DNA of 64,000 nt, taken from contig DATKZI010000037.1 of assembly GCA_035528035.1 (NCBI GenBank), forward strand, positions 77,707-141,706, written 5' to 3'. Positions 54,309-63,644 of this stretch are shown here, in pieces. Source of the DNA: JABLTI01 sp035528035. Lineage in GTDB: Archaea > Asgardarchaeota > Heimdallarchaeia > JABLTI01. The notes under the pieces were generated by a model. That model did no database searches, was not told where the DNA came from, and saw only the letters and a list, made by a program, of their open reading frames with translations. A program made the translations under genes and the position numbers. The first letter of the stretch is position 1. Each line of letters opens with the position of its first letter.

Positions 54309-55657
54309 ATTTCAAGGCAATTATCTTCTTTCATTCTAGCAATTGGTCGTTTTGTAAAAATAACAAAAGAATAAATTAGAAATGAGCCATAAATCAATTT
54401 TATTATAATGGTTATTATAGGATGTATGCTAATTTTCAAGAATCTCGAGAAGAATGTGAAATAGGTTGGTACTATTAGAATAATTAATCCAATTGCAATA
54501 ATAATTTGGATTATAAATTCATATACTTCCATTCGTTTCCTTCGAATTGATGTTTTAACACCTAAGACAATGGACATACCACCTATAGGTGCTAAAATTA
54601 ACATTGAAAGTCCTATTGGAATAAATAATGCTTTCCGAATTATTTGCTTAATATCCCAATAATATTTCCGCAAATCCTCAAACTGCCGATTAATTAGCGT
54701 TCTCGGATCTACAACCTCCTTTTCTTTACGACGGAAGAGGAAAAACCGTTGCTTTTTTTTCTCTTCATAGGTTTTCATCCTTGGTATATATTCCTTTGAA
54801 GGATCTTTGTAAATTCGAATTGAAGGAACTATATAAAACATAACTATACCATAAGCAGCAATAATTCCTTTATACCATTCATTTATGATATCAAGTTTAT
54901 TCAAAGATGGTATTTCAATGCCATTCGCCCAACGAATTATAGGATTAATTAAAGCAATTAAAGTTAGAACAAGACCTACTATTAACATCACATATAAAGG
55001 TAATAGCATAATTAACTTGAATTTCCTTGGCGCTAGTTTTTCTTGTTTGTTTATCACCAAATCTGTAAGTTTTCCACGATATTCCTTTAATAATGATTTA
55101 ATCGTTTTCTTTTCCTTCTCATAGATCTCTGCTAATTTCACCTTATTTTTTTCCAATTCTTTTTGTCTTTTATTGATATATCTTTGTTCCCTTGAATTTA
55201 ACCACGAAAACCCTTTCTTTGAAGCTAATTTTTCATCAAGTGTAAGTTGTCTTTTATCTAGAACTAAAGTTTCTTTGTCTATTTTTTCTATAGCGTTTTT
55301 ATCGTCACTCTCTAAATCAGCTAATTTTTTCTCTAAATCTTTAATATCGTTAACATTGTAAGCTCTTTTCTTAGCTGTTTTTGATAACCAATTAATTATA
55401 TCCATAGCTACTGGAACATAACCTGTGATAAAACCAAATCCACTTAACACTTGTTGAAAAGTAAAATAAATTAATAATGGATAAGCAAAAATCTCTAACC
55501 AAGGTGTAGTGCTTCCTTTAAAGAAATGGATTAAAATAATAGTAGTTATTAGAACAACTAAACCAACACAAGCACTGATTAGATATTTGTAATCAAAGTT
55601 ATCAAACAGCTTACCTTCAGCCTTATTGATTTCTTTGTCGGACCTAGTATCATTCAT
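54305..55657 (-). CDS. Polytopic membrane protein with internal coiled coil
   Basis: A 450-residue protein. Two or three hydrophobic segments (about 27-48, 53-85) precede a long charged coiled-coil stretch (about 97-200, rich in Lys/Glu), after which there are five further hydrophobic segments (about 213-236, 256-276, 355-378, 392-412, 420-440), with another charged loop (about 285-340) between. No family was recognised. It could be a scaffold or membrane-shaping protein. Its stop overlaps the convergent rdgB stop by four bases. Confidence 0.6.
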   Translation of the reverse strand: MNDTRSDKEINKAEGKLFDNFDYKYLISACVGLVVLITTIILIHFFKGSTTPWLEIFAYPLLIYFTFQQVLSGFGFITGYVPVAMDIINWLSKTAKKRAYNVNDIKDLEKKLADLESDDKNAIEKIDKETLVLDKRQLTLDEKLASKKGFSWLNSREQRYINKRQKELEKNKVKLAEIYEKEKKTIKSLLKEYRGKLTDLVINKQEKLAPRKFKLIMLLPLYVMLIVGLVLTLIALINPIIRWANGIEIPSLNKLDIINEWYKGIIAAYGIVMFYIVPSIRIYKDPSKEYIPRMKTYEEKKKQRFFLFRRKEKEVVDPRTLINRQFEDLRKYYWDIKQIIRKALFIPIGLSMLILAPIGGMSIVLGVKTSIRRKRMEVYEFIIQIIIAIGLIILIVPTYFTFFSRFLKISIHPIITIIIKLIYGSFLIYSFVIFTKRPIARMKEDNCLEI

Positions 55658-55776
55658 AGTTAAAAAATTGGCACTAGTTAAATCATAAAGATTTCGATAT
55701 TAGTAAGCTATTATTATTTAATAAAAGTATAATAAATAGATATAATAGATAATTGTATACATGGTAGAGATATTTG

Positions 55777-56274
55777 ATGACAATACAAATAAGATATGCA
55801 ACAATCCATGATATGGATGCAATCTATTCAATAGAGAAAAAGTGTTTTGATGAAAATTTAAGATATGATAAAAGTCTCTTTTTCTATTTTTTATTAGGTC
55901 GAAAGGAGGAAATTTTCCTAGTAGCAGAAGACATAACTGATCCTGAAAGAAAATTCATCTTAGGATTTATTGTTGCTTTCTTAAATGATGAATCAAATTA
56001 TGAAATTGCAACCTTAAATGTGCATCCAAAGTATCAGAATAAAGGTATTGGGACTAAATTAATGCTTGAATTAGAGAATATTCTCATCCCGAATTTGAAG
56101 AAGATAAAGAATTTGGATGAATTTGTGATAGAGTTAATGGTATATGAGAATAATTTATCAGCAGTACATCTCTATAAAAGGTTAGGTTATAAAGAAATAG
56201 GTCAAAAAAAGAATTATTACTCAAATAATCGCACAGGAATTCATATGTTAAGGAAAATTGACTTGAAAGATTAA
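55777..56274 (+). CDS. RimI-like N-acetyltransferase
   Basis: A 165-residue GNAT enzyme with the N-terminal strand IQIRYATIHDMDAIYSIEKKCF, the acetyl-CoA loop LNVHPKYQNKGIGTKLM near 89-105 and the C-terminal VYENNLSAVHLYKRLGYKE. It resembles RimI/Ard1-type N-terminal acetyltransferases. The ATG at 55777 is preferred over the TTG one codon upstream. It stands alone, divergent from the membrane coiled-coil gene. Confidence 0.85.
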   Translation: MTIQIRYATIHDMDAIYSIEKKCFDENLRYDKSLFFYFLLGRKEEIFLVAEDITDPERKFILGFIVAFLNDESNYEIATLNVHPKYQNKGIGTKLMLELENILIPNLKKIKNLDEFVIELMVYENNLSAVHLYKRLGYKEIGQKKNYYSNNRTGIHMLRKIDLKD

Positions 56275-56387
56275 TTTTCTAATTGAAAAAGATAAAATTC
56301 TTTATGGGTAATCGTCTATACACATACATTTTTATCTGAGAGCTTGAAATTAGATTCATAGGGTAAAATACGGAGAAATGTAAAAGA

Positions 56388-57602
56388 ATGAATCCTGAAG
56401 TTGAACAGGAAGACGATGATAAAGAAATAGCTGAAAAAGATCGAAGCTATCTTTTATCATATACTCGTCACTTAGAACGTAAAATTCGTACTCTAGAAAC
56501 AGAGAAACAATTAATTGATAATGAACGTATGCGAATGGAACGCGAAATTGCTTCTATGCGAAATGATTTAGAACAAATGAAGCGAAGTCCATTAATTACT
56601 GGAACAATCTCTGATATGTTAGATGATGGCAGAGCTGTAGTAAGAAGCTCTAGTGGTCCGAGTTTTGTTGTCAATGTTGTAAAATCAATCGAACAAGATC
56701 TATTAAAACCAAATTCAAGAGTTGCCTTAAATCAAAGGAATTTTGCCATAGTAGAAGTTTTACCACAGCAAAAAGATCCAATGGTTTCAGCTATGGAAGT
56801 TGAAACAGCACCTGATGTTTCCTATGAGGAAATAGGTGGACTTGAAGATCAAATTCTTGAGCTTAGGGAAACTGTAGAATTACCATTAACTAAACCAGAA
56901 CTTTTTGAAAGAATAGGTATTACTCCACCCAAAGGAGTTATGCTTTTTGGTCCACCCGGTACTGGTAAAACACTACTTGCTCGAGCAGTAGCCCATGAAA
57001 CCAACGCAACTTTTATACGAGTGATTGGTAGTGAGCTAGTCCAAAAATTCATTGGAGAAGGAGCTCGACTAGTAAGAGAAATTTTTGAATTTGCAGAAGA
57101 ACGTTCTCCATCAATCTTATTTATCGATGAACTAGATGCTATAGGTTCACGAAGACTTGATATTGCTACTAGTGGTGATAGAGAAGTGCAAAGAACTTTA
57201 ATGCAGCTTTTAAGTAATCTTGATGGTTTTGATGTTAGAGGTGACGTTCGTGTTATCGCTGCAACAAATAGACCTGATATTTTAGATCCCGCATTGTTAC
57301 GTCCTGGAAGGTTTGATAGAGTTATCGAAATTAGTATGCCAAATAGTGTAGCAAGAAAAGCTATTTTCAAAATACATACAAGAAAGATGGCTGTGAACGA
57401 AATTATCGATATAGATATTCTTGTTAGTTTAACTGAAGGTGCATCAGGCGCAGACATTAGAAATATCTGTACAGAATCGGGTATGTTTGCTGTAAGAGCT
57501 AATCGTGATCATATAACTTTTGAAGATTTCAGAAAAGCTGTTACAAAAGTTATGGGTAAAATAAAACAAGATACTGGAATGAAAGGACAATTCTATTCAT
57601 AG
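56388..57602 (+). CDS. pan: Proteasome-activating nucleotidase
   Basis: A 404-residue PAN, the AAA+ unfoldase of the archaeal proteasome. An N-terminal coiled coil (about 14-68) is followed by an OB domain (about 72-120) and the AAA module: Walker A GPPGTGKT near 188-195, Walker B ILFIDELDAIG near 247-257, sensor AATNRPD and the arginine-finger region RPGRFDR. The C-terminus ends Q-F-Y-S, which fits the HbYX motif (hydrophobic-Tyr-any) that opens the 20S gate. Proteasome core subunits are not in the window. Confidence 0.97.
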   Translation: MNPEVEQEDDDKEIAEKDRSYLLSYTRHLERKIRTLETEKQLIDNERMRMEREIASMRNDLEQMKRSPLITGTISDMLDDGRAVVRSSSGPSFVVNVVKSIEQDLLKPNSRVALNQRNFAIVEVLPQQKDPMVSAMEVETAPDVSYEEIGGLEDQILELRETVELPLTKPELFERIGITPPKGVMLFGPPGTGKTLLARAVAHETNATFIRVIGSELVQKFIGEGARLVREIFEFAEERSPSILFIDELDAIGSRRLDIATSGDREVQRTLMQLLSNLDGFDVRGDVRVIAATNRPDILDPALLRPGRFDRVIEISMPNSVARKAIFKIHTRKMAVNEIIDIDILVSLTEGASGADIRNICTESGMFAVRANRDHITFEDFRKAVTKVMGKIKQDTGMKGQFYS

Positions 57603-57634
57603 AATTAATTTCATTCTAAAATTCTTTTTTTATA
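57600..57634 (+). terminator. Hairpin terminator after pan
   Basis: TAGAAT (57600-57605) and ATTCTA (57613-57618) form a six-base-pair stem with a seven-base loop, followed within a few bases by a T7 run. Confidence 0.55.
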
Positions 57635-57644
57635 TAGAAATCAG

Positions 57645-58307
57645 TTATCTACTTAGTTGCTCAGTTTTTGCTTTGGCTTTTTTCTCAAGTTTTTCCTTTA
57701 TCTTCTTTAATTGAGCAAATTGTTCTCTTTCTTGTTCTTCAAGAGTAGTTTCAATAAAAGTTATTTGATTTTTTAATCTTGGAAGAAGGATAAATCGCAA
57801 AGCATTTACACGCCTTTTTGTCTCAGTTATTGCTTGACCAAGAATTTGAAGCATAGCAAGAGTTTCAGCTAAAACAACAATCTTTTCAATCGCTGCTCTA
57901 AAAGCATCCACAGTTTTATCAATTTCTGAACTTGAACTAGCAAAACCATAAAAAAGCTTAGATTCGGAATCATCTCGAATTTTATTGAGATCTAATTTTG
58001 GAACAATTACCCCTGCGACATTATTCTCATAAGTTTCAATTTGCCAAATTTCAGGAGCAGCAAAGGATATTTCACGCAAACGAAGAGGTCCAACAACCAT
58101 TTCAGCGTCTATCAATGCTTTTTGAGCTTTTTTAGTTACTTTTGTAGTTTCTTCACGCAAACCACGAATAGTATCAACAACTTCAAAAAATCTAATCACT
58201 AAAGAATCTAATTTTTCTTGTAATAGGTCATGTCCTTTTTCAGCTAGTTTCTTCCTTTCTCGAAGTTTCAATAAATTCATTCGTGTTGCTTGAACGCCTT
58301 CACTCAA
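57645..58307 (-). CDS. atpD: A-type ATP synthase subunit D
   Basis: A 220-residue subunit D of the archaeal/vacuolar-type ATPase, the central rotor shaft. The N-terminal VQATRMNLLKLRERKKLAEKG region and the C-terminal TKRRVNALRFILLPRLKNQI region form the long antiparallel coiled coil and are highly characteristic. In most archaea this gene closes the main ATPase operon; here no other ATPase gene is near, so it appears to have moved. It is convergent with pan and divergent from a small membrane-protein gene. Confidence 0.96.
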   Translation of the reverse strand: MSEGVQATRMNLLKLRERKKLAEKGHDLLQEKLDSLVIRFFEVVDTIRGLREETTKVTKKAQKALIDAEMVVGPLRLREISFAAPEIWQIETYENNVAGVIVPKLDLNKIRDDSESKLFYGFASSSSEIDKTVDAFRAAIEKIVVLAETLAMLQILGQAITETKRRVNALRFILLPRLKNQITFIETTLEEQEREQFAQLKKIKEKLEKKAKAKTEQLSR

Positions 58308-58437
58308 TGTTTCAACCTGCCTATGAGATAATCTATATTATATTAATAAGATTTTATCAAATCTAAAGATAATAGCTGCCATAAAAAACTTTTTACATAT
58401 TTCATCAAAAACGATTCTGTGTTGAATTAATAGTTAT

Positions 58438-58686
58438 GTGATAAAAATGTCAACGAATGAAAATAAACCAGAAGCTAAACAAAAATTTACCTTAAAGAAA
58501 TTTTCACTAATAAGTATCTTTACCTTAATAATAATATTAATTCCATTGCTTGTATTGACATCCCTTGCAATTGGTGGTGAAGCAATTTTCATTACATTTA
58601 TTACAATTATAGGAATCACTGCTACAACAATCATAATTTACATTATAGTTGATATAATACAGATTATAAAAAGGAGAAAAAATTAA
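58438..58686 (+). CDS. Small two-helix membrane protein
   Basis: An 82-residue protein with two membrane helices (about 23-43 and 49-75) and a basic end (IIKRRKN). Starts at GTG 58438 or ATG 58447. No family was recognised. It stands between atpD and pckA. Confidence 0.5.
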   Translation: MIKMSTNENKPEAKQKFTLKKFSLISIFTLIIILIPLLVLTSLAIGGEAIFITFITIIGITATTIIIYIIVDIIQIIKRRKN

Positions 58687-58788
58687 GCGAAATAGAATTT
58701 TTATTCTCTAATTATAAAATAAGTTTAAAAATAACTACAGTTTTCATACAAATGTTCCTTATTTAGTGAATTTATTTAAAAAAACGGG

Positions 58789-60444
58789 ATGGATATTACT
58801 TTGACAAAATTATTGGAAAATCTTGACAAAATTCTTGGTAAACACAAAGAAGTAATTGTTAATCCAAAGCGGGAAAAACTTATAGAAGATTCTGTTAGAT
58901 ATAGAGAAGCTATTCTAAGTGCAAATGGAGCATTAGCAACTTGGACACCTGTTGAATCGACAGGTAGAAGCCCAAAAGACACAGTTTTAGTTAAAAGAGC
59001 TGAAAGTGAGGCGAACATTGATTGGACATCTCCTAATTGTATTTCTATAACAGAAGAAACGTTCAATATGGCTTGGGAAGATGCCTTGAATTTTTTAACT
59101 GAAAAAGAGCGCATCTATATTTCTGAAAGAACACTCATTGCTGATCCAACTTATGCATTAAAAATACGTACAATAAGCGATAAAGCTGTTTCCATACTAT
59201 TTACATATAACATGTTTAGACCAATGATTAAAGAAATTGAAAATAGTATTCTTAATGGAGCAGGATTTACAATTCTTGCTTTACCTTATAATAAATTAGA
59301 TAGTAAGCGGTATGAGGGATTGTTAAGAAAATTACCTGATGGTAAAACAAGCAATATGATTGTTGCAATGGATATGGACCGCCGTTTAGGTTTATTAATA
59401 GGTTCTGCTTATTGTGGGTCCATTAAGAAATTAATGTTCACTGTTTTGAATTATATGTTACCAGAAGTGGGGATTTTACCCTTACATTGTTCTGCTAATG
59501 AAGGACCTAATGGTGATATTGCACTACTTTTAGGATTATCAGGTACTGGAAAAACCACTTTATCAGCTGATCCATCACGTGCATTACTCGGAGATGATGA
59601 ACATGGTTGGAGCGATAATGGTATTGCAAATTTTGAGTATGGTTGTTATGCAAAATTAATTAATTTGCGCGAAGACAAAGAACCAGAAATTTATCATGCA
59701 ATGTTACACAAAGATGATTATCAAAAACATGGTGCAATATTTGAGAATACAATGATGTATCCAGATGGTATCTTTGATCTTTTTGACGACCGATTAACAC
59801 CAAATTCAAGAGGTTCTTACCCATTGTCTTTCTTATCAAATATTAAAGAACCTCCTGTAGGTGATCACCCAAAAACAATTTTATTCTTAACTGCTGATGC
59901 AAATGGTGTATTACCTCCAGTTGCAAAGTTAACACCTGAACAAGCTATGCTTTGGTTTTTAATGGGATATACAAGCAAATTAGCTGGAACTGAAACCGGT
60001 ATAGTTGATCCTGTTTCAACATTCTCGAGATTCTTTGGAGAACCATTCATGCCAAGAAATCCCAATGAATATGCAAAATTACTTGGTGAGAAAATGAAGA
60101 AGCATGGAACCAAAGTCTATTTAATTAATACTGGTTGGAGTGGTGGTCCACACGGTATAGGCGAAAGAATGGATATCAATCTTACAAGGAGACTTGTGGA
60201 TGCTGCTTTGATTGGTGAACTTGAAGATGTTGAATATCAACAAGATGAGATTTTTCATCTATTTGTTCCAAAAACTTGTAAAGGAGTTTCCTCAGACATT
60301 TTGTGGCCAAAAAACACTTGGACTGATAAAGCTGCTTTTGACATTCGTGCGAAAAAACTTGCAGAAGATTTCAGCAAACATTTCGATAAAGCATATGTCG
60401 GGAAAGTAGATGCTAAAATTGCTAAAACATGTCCTGGAAAGTAA
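58789..60444 (+). CDS. pckA: Phosphoenolpyruvate carboxykinase (ATP)
   Basis: A 551-residue ATP-dependent PEP carboxykinase of normal length. Conserved parts are TGRSPKDTVLVKR near 63-75, HCSANEGPNGDIALLLGLSGTGKTTLSADP with the P-loop near 249-256, and GDDEHGW near 265, which carries the metal-binding Asp residues. It interconverts oxaloacetate and ATP with PEP, CO2 and ADP, linking the tricarboxylic acid cycle to sugar synthesis. The ATP type is widespread in bacteria and some archaea, so transfer is possible. The ATG at 58789 gives the family start. A terminator follows. Confidence 0.96.
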   Translation: MDITLTKLLENLDKILGKHKEVIVNPKREKLIEDSVRYREAILSANGALATWTPVESTGRSPKDTVLVKRAESEANIDWTSPNCISITEETFNMAWEDALNFLTEKERIYISERTLIADPTYALKIRTISDKAVSILFTYNMFRPMIKEIENSILNGAGFTILALPYNKLDSKRYEGLLRKLPDGKTSNMIVAMDMDRRLGLLIGSAYCGSIKKLMFTVLNYMLPEVGILPLHCSANEGPNGDIALLLGLSGTGKTTLSADPSRALLGDDEHGWSDNGIANFEYGCYAKLINLREDKEPEIYHAMLHKDDYQKHGAIFENTMMYPDGIFDLFDDRLTPNSRGSYPLSFLSNIKEPPVGDHPKTILFLTADANGVLPPVAKLTPEQAMLWFLMGYTSKLAGTETGIVDPVSTFSRFFGEPFMPRNPNEYAKLLGEKMKKHGTKVYLINTGWSGGPHGIGERMDINLTRRLVDAALIGELEDVEYQQDEIFHLFVPKTCKGVSSDILWPKNTWTDKAAFDIRAKKLAEDFSKHFDKAYVGKVDAKIAKTCPGK

Positions 60445-60449
60445 TCAGT

Positions 60450-60480
60450 AAAGGTACCAGTTTTATTGGTAACCTTTTTT
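60450..60480 (+). terminator. Hairpin terminator after pckA
   Basis: AAAGGTACC and GGTAACCTTT form a stem with one bulged base, followed by T-rich sequence, five bases after the pckA stop. Confidence 0.65.
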
Positions 60481-60618
60481 CTATATTTTTATCATGAAAT
60501 TATTTAAAATAACAATAAATGATAATTTTGTGTTAATAATTTATCAAAACGCTTAATATAGTAGAAAGAAATTAAAATAGAAGGGAAGCATACTCAAAAT
60601 AATAAGGGTGCATTTTCA

Positions 60619-61551
60619 TTGTCCTACAAAGAAATTCAAGAAACAATAGAACAACTGAAAGATTCAGATGAGAAAATTCGCAGTCAAGCAGCATTATCAT
60701 TAGGTTGGATTGGTGATAAAGAGGTTATTCCTCATCTTATTGAATCTATGCAAAAAGACTATTCAGCTAGAGTGCGCGCAAATGCTGCTTTATCTTTGGG
60801 ACAATTGAATGACAAAAAAGCTGTATCTCCATTAATTATTTCTTTAGCTGATGAAGATGCTTTTGTTCGTGGTATGGTGATATATTCACTTGGATTAATG
60901 AAAGCTAAAGAAGCTCTTGATGCACTTATCAATGTCCTTGAAAACGATAGCGATAGAGAAGCGAGAATGGCTGCAGCAGAAGCATTAGCTCAAGTTGGTG
61001 TTGAAAAAGTTATTCCTGTATTAGTAAGATCTTTTGTTCATGATCCAGAGGAAACAGTAAGAAATGAAGCAAAGCATTCCTTAGATAATTTGGGGAAAAA
61101 ATTACACATTTCTGATATTGATGAATTAATTGAAGAAGAAAAAAGTAAAGAAAAATTTCCTCAGCAATTAGAGGCAAATAGAGAAGAAATACATAAACCT
61201 ATTATTGTTGATGATTTAGAGCGTAAAAAATTCTTAGATTCAATGCATCAACAAGAAATTAGTCATAAAAGGGATGAATTAATAGAATATATGTCTGATG
61301 AGCTACCAAAATTACTTGATTATGCAATTCATAATGAAGTAATATCATTTGATAAATTATGTGAACGTTTCAATTGTGATGATTTTACATTAGAATTGGC
61401 TTTAACAAAATTAGCTGAAAACAATATTATTGATGTATCAGTAAATCCAACGGAACGGAATTTTACTGTTTATAAATCTCATGCTAATTTAAGTGAAGAA
61501 GCAATAATTAAACTAAAATTAATTAGAAAGAAATTTGGAATTGATTTTTAA
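60619..61551 (+). CDS. HEAT-repeat protein with winged-helix-like tail
   Basis: A 310-residue protein. The first 160 residues are about five HEAT/PBS-lyase-type repeats (RSQAALSLGWIGDKEVIPHLI; RANAALSLGQLNDKKAVSPLI; REARMAAAEALAQVGVEKVIPVL). A charged linker follows, and the last 80 residues (YAIHNEVISFDKLCERFNCDDFTLELALTKLAENNIIDV-region) look like a winged-helix domain. It probably binds other proteins; no catalytic residues are seen. A TTG start is used; GGGTG lies about ten bases upstream. Confidence 0.72.
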   Translation: MSYKEIQETIEQLKDSDEKIRSQAALSLGWIGDKEVIPHLIESMQKDYSARVRANAALSLGQLNDKKAVSPLIISLADEDAFVRGMVIYSLGLMKAKEALDALINVLENDSDREARMAAAEALAQVGVEKVIPVLVRSFVHDPEETVRNEAKHSLDNLGKKLHISDIDELIEEEKSKEKFPQQLEANREEIHKPIIVDDLERKKFLDSMHQQEISHKRDELIEYMSDELPKLLDYAIHNEVISFDKLCERFNCDDFTLELALTKLAENNIIDVSVNPTERNFTVYKSHANLSEEAIIKLKLIRKKFGIDF

Positions 61552-61673
61552 TTTTTATATTAATCACTTTTATTCAGTTTTATTAGAAAAAAAGATAAGC
61601 AATAATGATTTTATTGAATAACTATCTGATTAAAAATATATAATTACTATTTCCAACTATGAGGATTTATTAC

Positions 61674-62585
61674 ATGAGAAAAGTAGCAATTGTAACTGAT
61701 GGTAGTTGTGATCTACCAGAAGATCTTATAAAAGAATTTAATATTTTTGTGATACCATTTCAAGTAATTTTTGATACTGAGAGTTTTTATTTGTATGGTG
61801 ATGAAGGAACCATATCAAAGAAAGAATTTTATCGTCGTTTAACAACAGAACCAATATATCCAACAACTGCAATACCAACACCAAAATTAATTCTAGAAGT
61901 ACTACAAAAAGCCATAAAATCAGCTGATTCAGTTTTAACAATAGTCATATCAGAAAAATTATCAGGAACTCTTAACAGCATAAGAAATGTTCTTAAATTG
62001 ATGGATGGAGCAGATATAACTGTTTATGATTCTAAAGTTTCTGCTTCATGTCTTGGTTTGCTTGTATTAGAAGCAGCAAAACTAGCCAATCAAGGAGCAA
62101 CTAAAGATGAAATTGTTTTGAGGTTAAATGAAATAGTTGACCATAATCGTTTAATTGTAATAGTCGATACGCTGGAATACCTACACCGAGGCGGAAGAAT
62201 AGGACATCTAAAGAAATTATTTGGCCAAGCACTAAATATGAAACCGATATTACATTTCGAAGATGGTTCAATTGTCTCAGGTGGCACTATAAAGGGAAGG
62301 AATGAAGTGATTAAGCGATTAAAGTATATGGCTCAATTCATTTCTAAAAATACAATAACTGATTTTATATTCATATGGCAAACTCAAGATTATGAAGTAG
62401 CTGAAGAATTAGAACAAATAATACATGAACATAATGGCAATAATAAAAAAATCCGTATAATAGAAGCAGGTCCAGTTATAGGCACACATGTAGGACCAAA
62501 ATCACTTGGATTTGTTTATATAGGAAATTATAATAAAAATTGGTTAACAAAAATGAATGATAAGTTAATTTACCAATTAACTTAA
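61674..62585 (+). CDS. DegV family protein
   Basis: A 303-residue DegV protein, a family that binds fatty acids, and acts in bacteria as the fatty-acid carrier for a kinase. The start MRKVAIVTDGSCDLPEDLI, the SEKLSGTLNSIRNV segment near 95 and RGGRIGHLKKLFGQALNMKPIL near 172-192 are typical. The frame opens at an ATG at 61659, but I chose 61674 because GAGGAT sits eight bases before it. Main distribution is Firmicutes, so transfer is possible. Its stop overlaps the convergent surface-protein gene by four bases. Confidence 0.88.
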   Translation: MRKVAIVTDGSCDLPEDLIKEFNIFVIPFQVIFDTESFYLYGDEGTISKKEFYRRLTTEPIYPTTAIPTPKLILEVLQKAIKSADSVLTIVISEKLSGTLNSIRNVLKLMDGADITVYDSKVSASCLGLLVLEAAKLANQGATKDEIVLRLNEIVDHNRLIVIVDTLEYLHRGGRIGHLKKLFGQALNMKPILHFEDGSIVSGGTIKGRNEVIKRLKYMAQFISKNTITDFIFIWQTQDYEVAEELEQIIHEHNGNNKKIRIIEAGPVIGTHVGPKSLGFVYIGNYNKNWLTKMNDKLIYQLT

Positions 62586-63487
62586 TTTTTTCTTTTTTTA
62601 TTGAAAATACTAGTTAATACTGCTATAGTAAAAATACCACCAATAGTTATAACATATGTATAACCTGGAATAAAACCTGGTATAAATTTATAATTAGGCA
62701 TATCATAACCACTTATACGACAAATAACATAAATTTCTTCGTAAACATTTTGGCCTAGATATTTACCAGTTAAGTAAGATGAAATTCTATATCCTAATAA
62801 AACACCAGTAGTTTCATTCCAAATAAATTTGAACAAATGATCAAATTGAATATTTGACTCATCTGATTCATTAGTATATGTTCCTTTAATATCATAGTCA
62901 AAGATTATTTCCCCCTCAAATCTTTCCAAGCTTGCTTGAAAGCTTCCTTCTATATATTGATTCAAAGGAATATTTGCATAGTAATCTTCTGTGGTAAAAT
63001 TATCAAGGAAATTCCAATTTGCTTCAATTGGTTGAATAAAAAACCAGTGAGTAATTTCAGGGCCAATTTTTATTTTATCAATGTCAAATTCCTCAACGAT
63101 TCTCTCACTTTCAAAAATTGGATAATAAATAAAATTACTAAATTCATACTTAAATTGATCATTTGTGAGGTAATCAGAGGTTGAATGTGTTGAATTTGAT
63201 ATTTCAAAATCTACACCCCATTCTTCATCAATATCAAGAACTTCTACGGTAAAACTACTTCTACTAGAAATGCTAATATCATTATATCTCCCATCTGTTC
63301 CTACCTGGGATAAATCTTCAAATTCTACATACAAGTCAGAACGTTCTAAAATATAATCGTGAGTCTCACCCGGTATTATTGAATATATTGCATTTAAATT
63401 TTGGAATTTTATTAAACAAAATCCACCTAAAATAATTACTAATAGAAGCATAGTACTGGTAAATTTATTCTTTAAGTTAATATTCAA
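62582..63487 (-). CDS. Anchored extracellular protein of unknown function
   Basis: A 301-residue exported protein: signal segment at about 11-27, a beta-rich extracellular part (about 35-260) without Cys, and a C-terminal membrane helix (YVITIGGIFTIAVLTSIF, about 278-296) followed by a short KKRKN tail. The segment IPGFIPGY just before the helix resembles CTERM-type surface anchors of archaea. No enzymatic motif was recognised. Confidence 0.65.
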   Translation of the reverse strand: MNINLKNKFTSTMLLLVIILGGFCLIKFQNLNAIYSIIPGETHDYILERSDLYVEFEDLSQVGTDGRYNDISISSRSSFTVEVLDIDEEWGVDFEISNSTHSTSDYLTNDQFKYEFSNFIYYPIFESERIVEEFDIDKIKIGPEITHWFFIQPIEANWNFLDNFTTEDYYANIPLNQYIEGSFQASLERFEGEIIFDYDIKGTYTNESDESNIQFDHLFKFIWNETTGVLLGYRISSYLTGKYLGQNVYEEIYVICRISGYDMPNYKFIPGFIPGYTYVITIGGIFTIAVLTSIFNKKRKN

Positions 63488-63644
63488 TTATTTCACCAAA
63501 TTGGAAGATTAATAAATTACTATATTACTCAAATAGAATAGTACAGTTTAAAATATTCCTTTAGGTTAGAAACATTATTAATGAAAAATCGATTTGTTGA
63601 AATAGCATTTATTAGAATATTTGTTTTAGAAGGAGTAAAAAATT

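Noticed and set aside
56849..57457. 202-codon frame opposite pan.
   Set aside because: It is antisense to an unmistakable PAN ATPase and resembles no protein.
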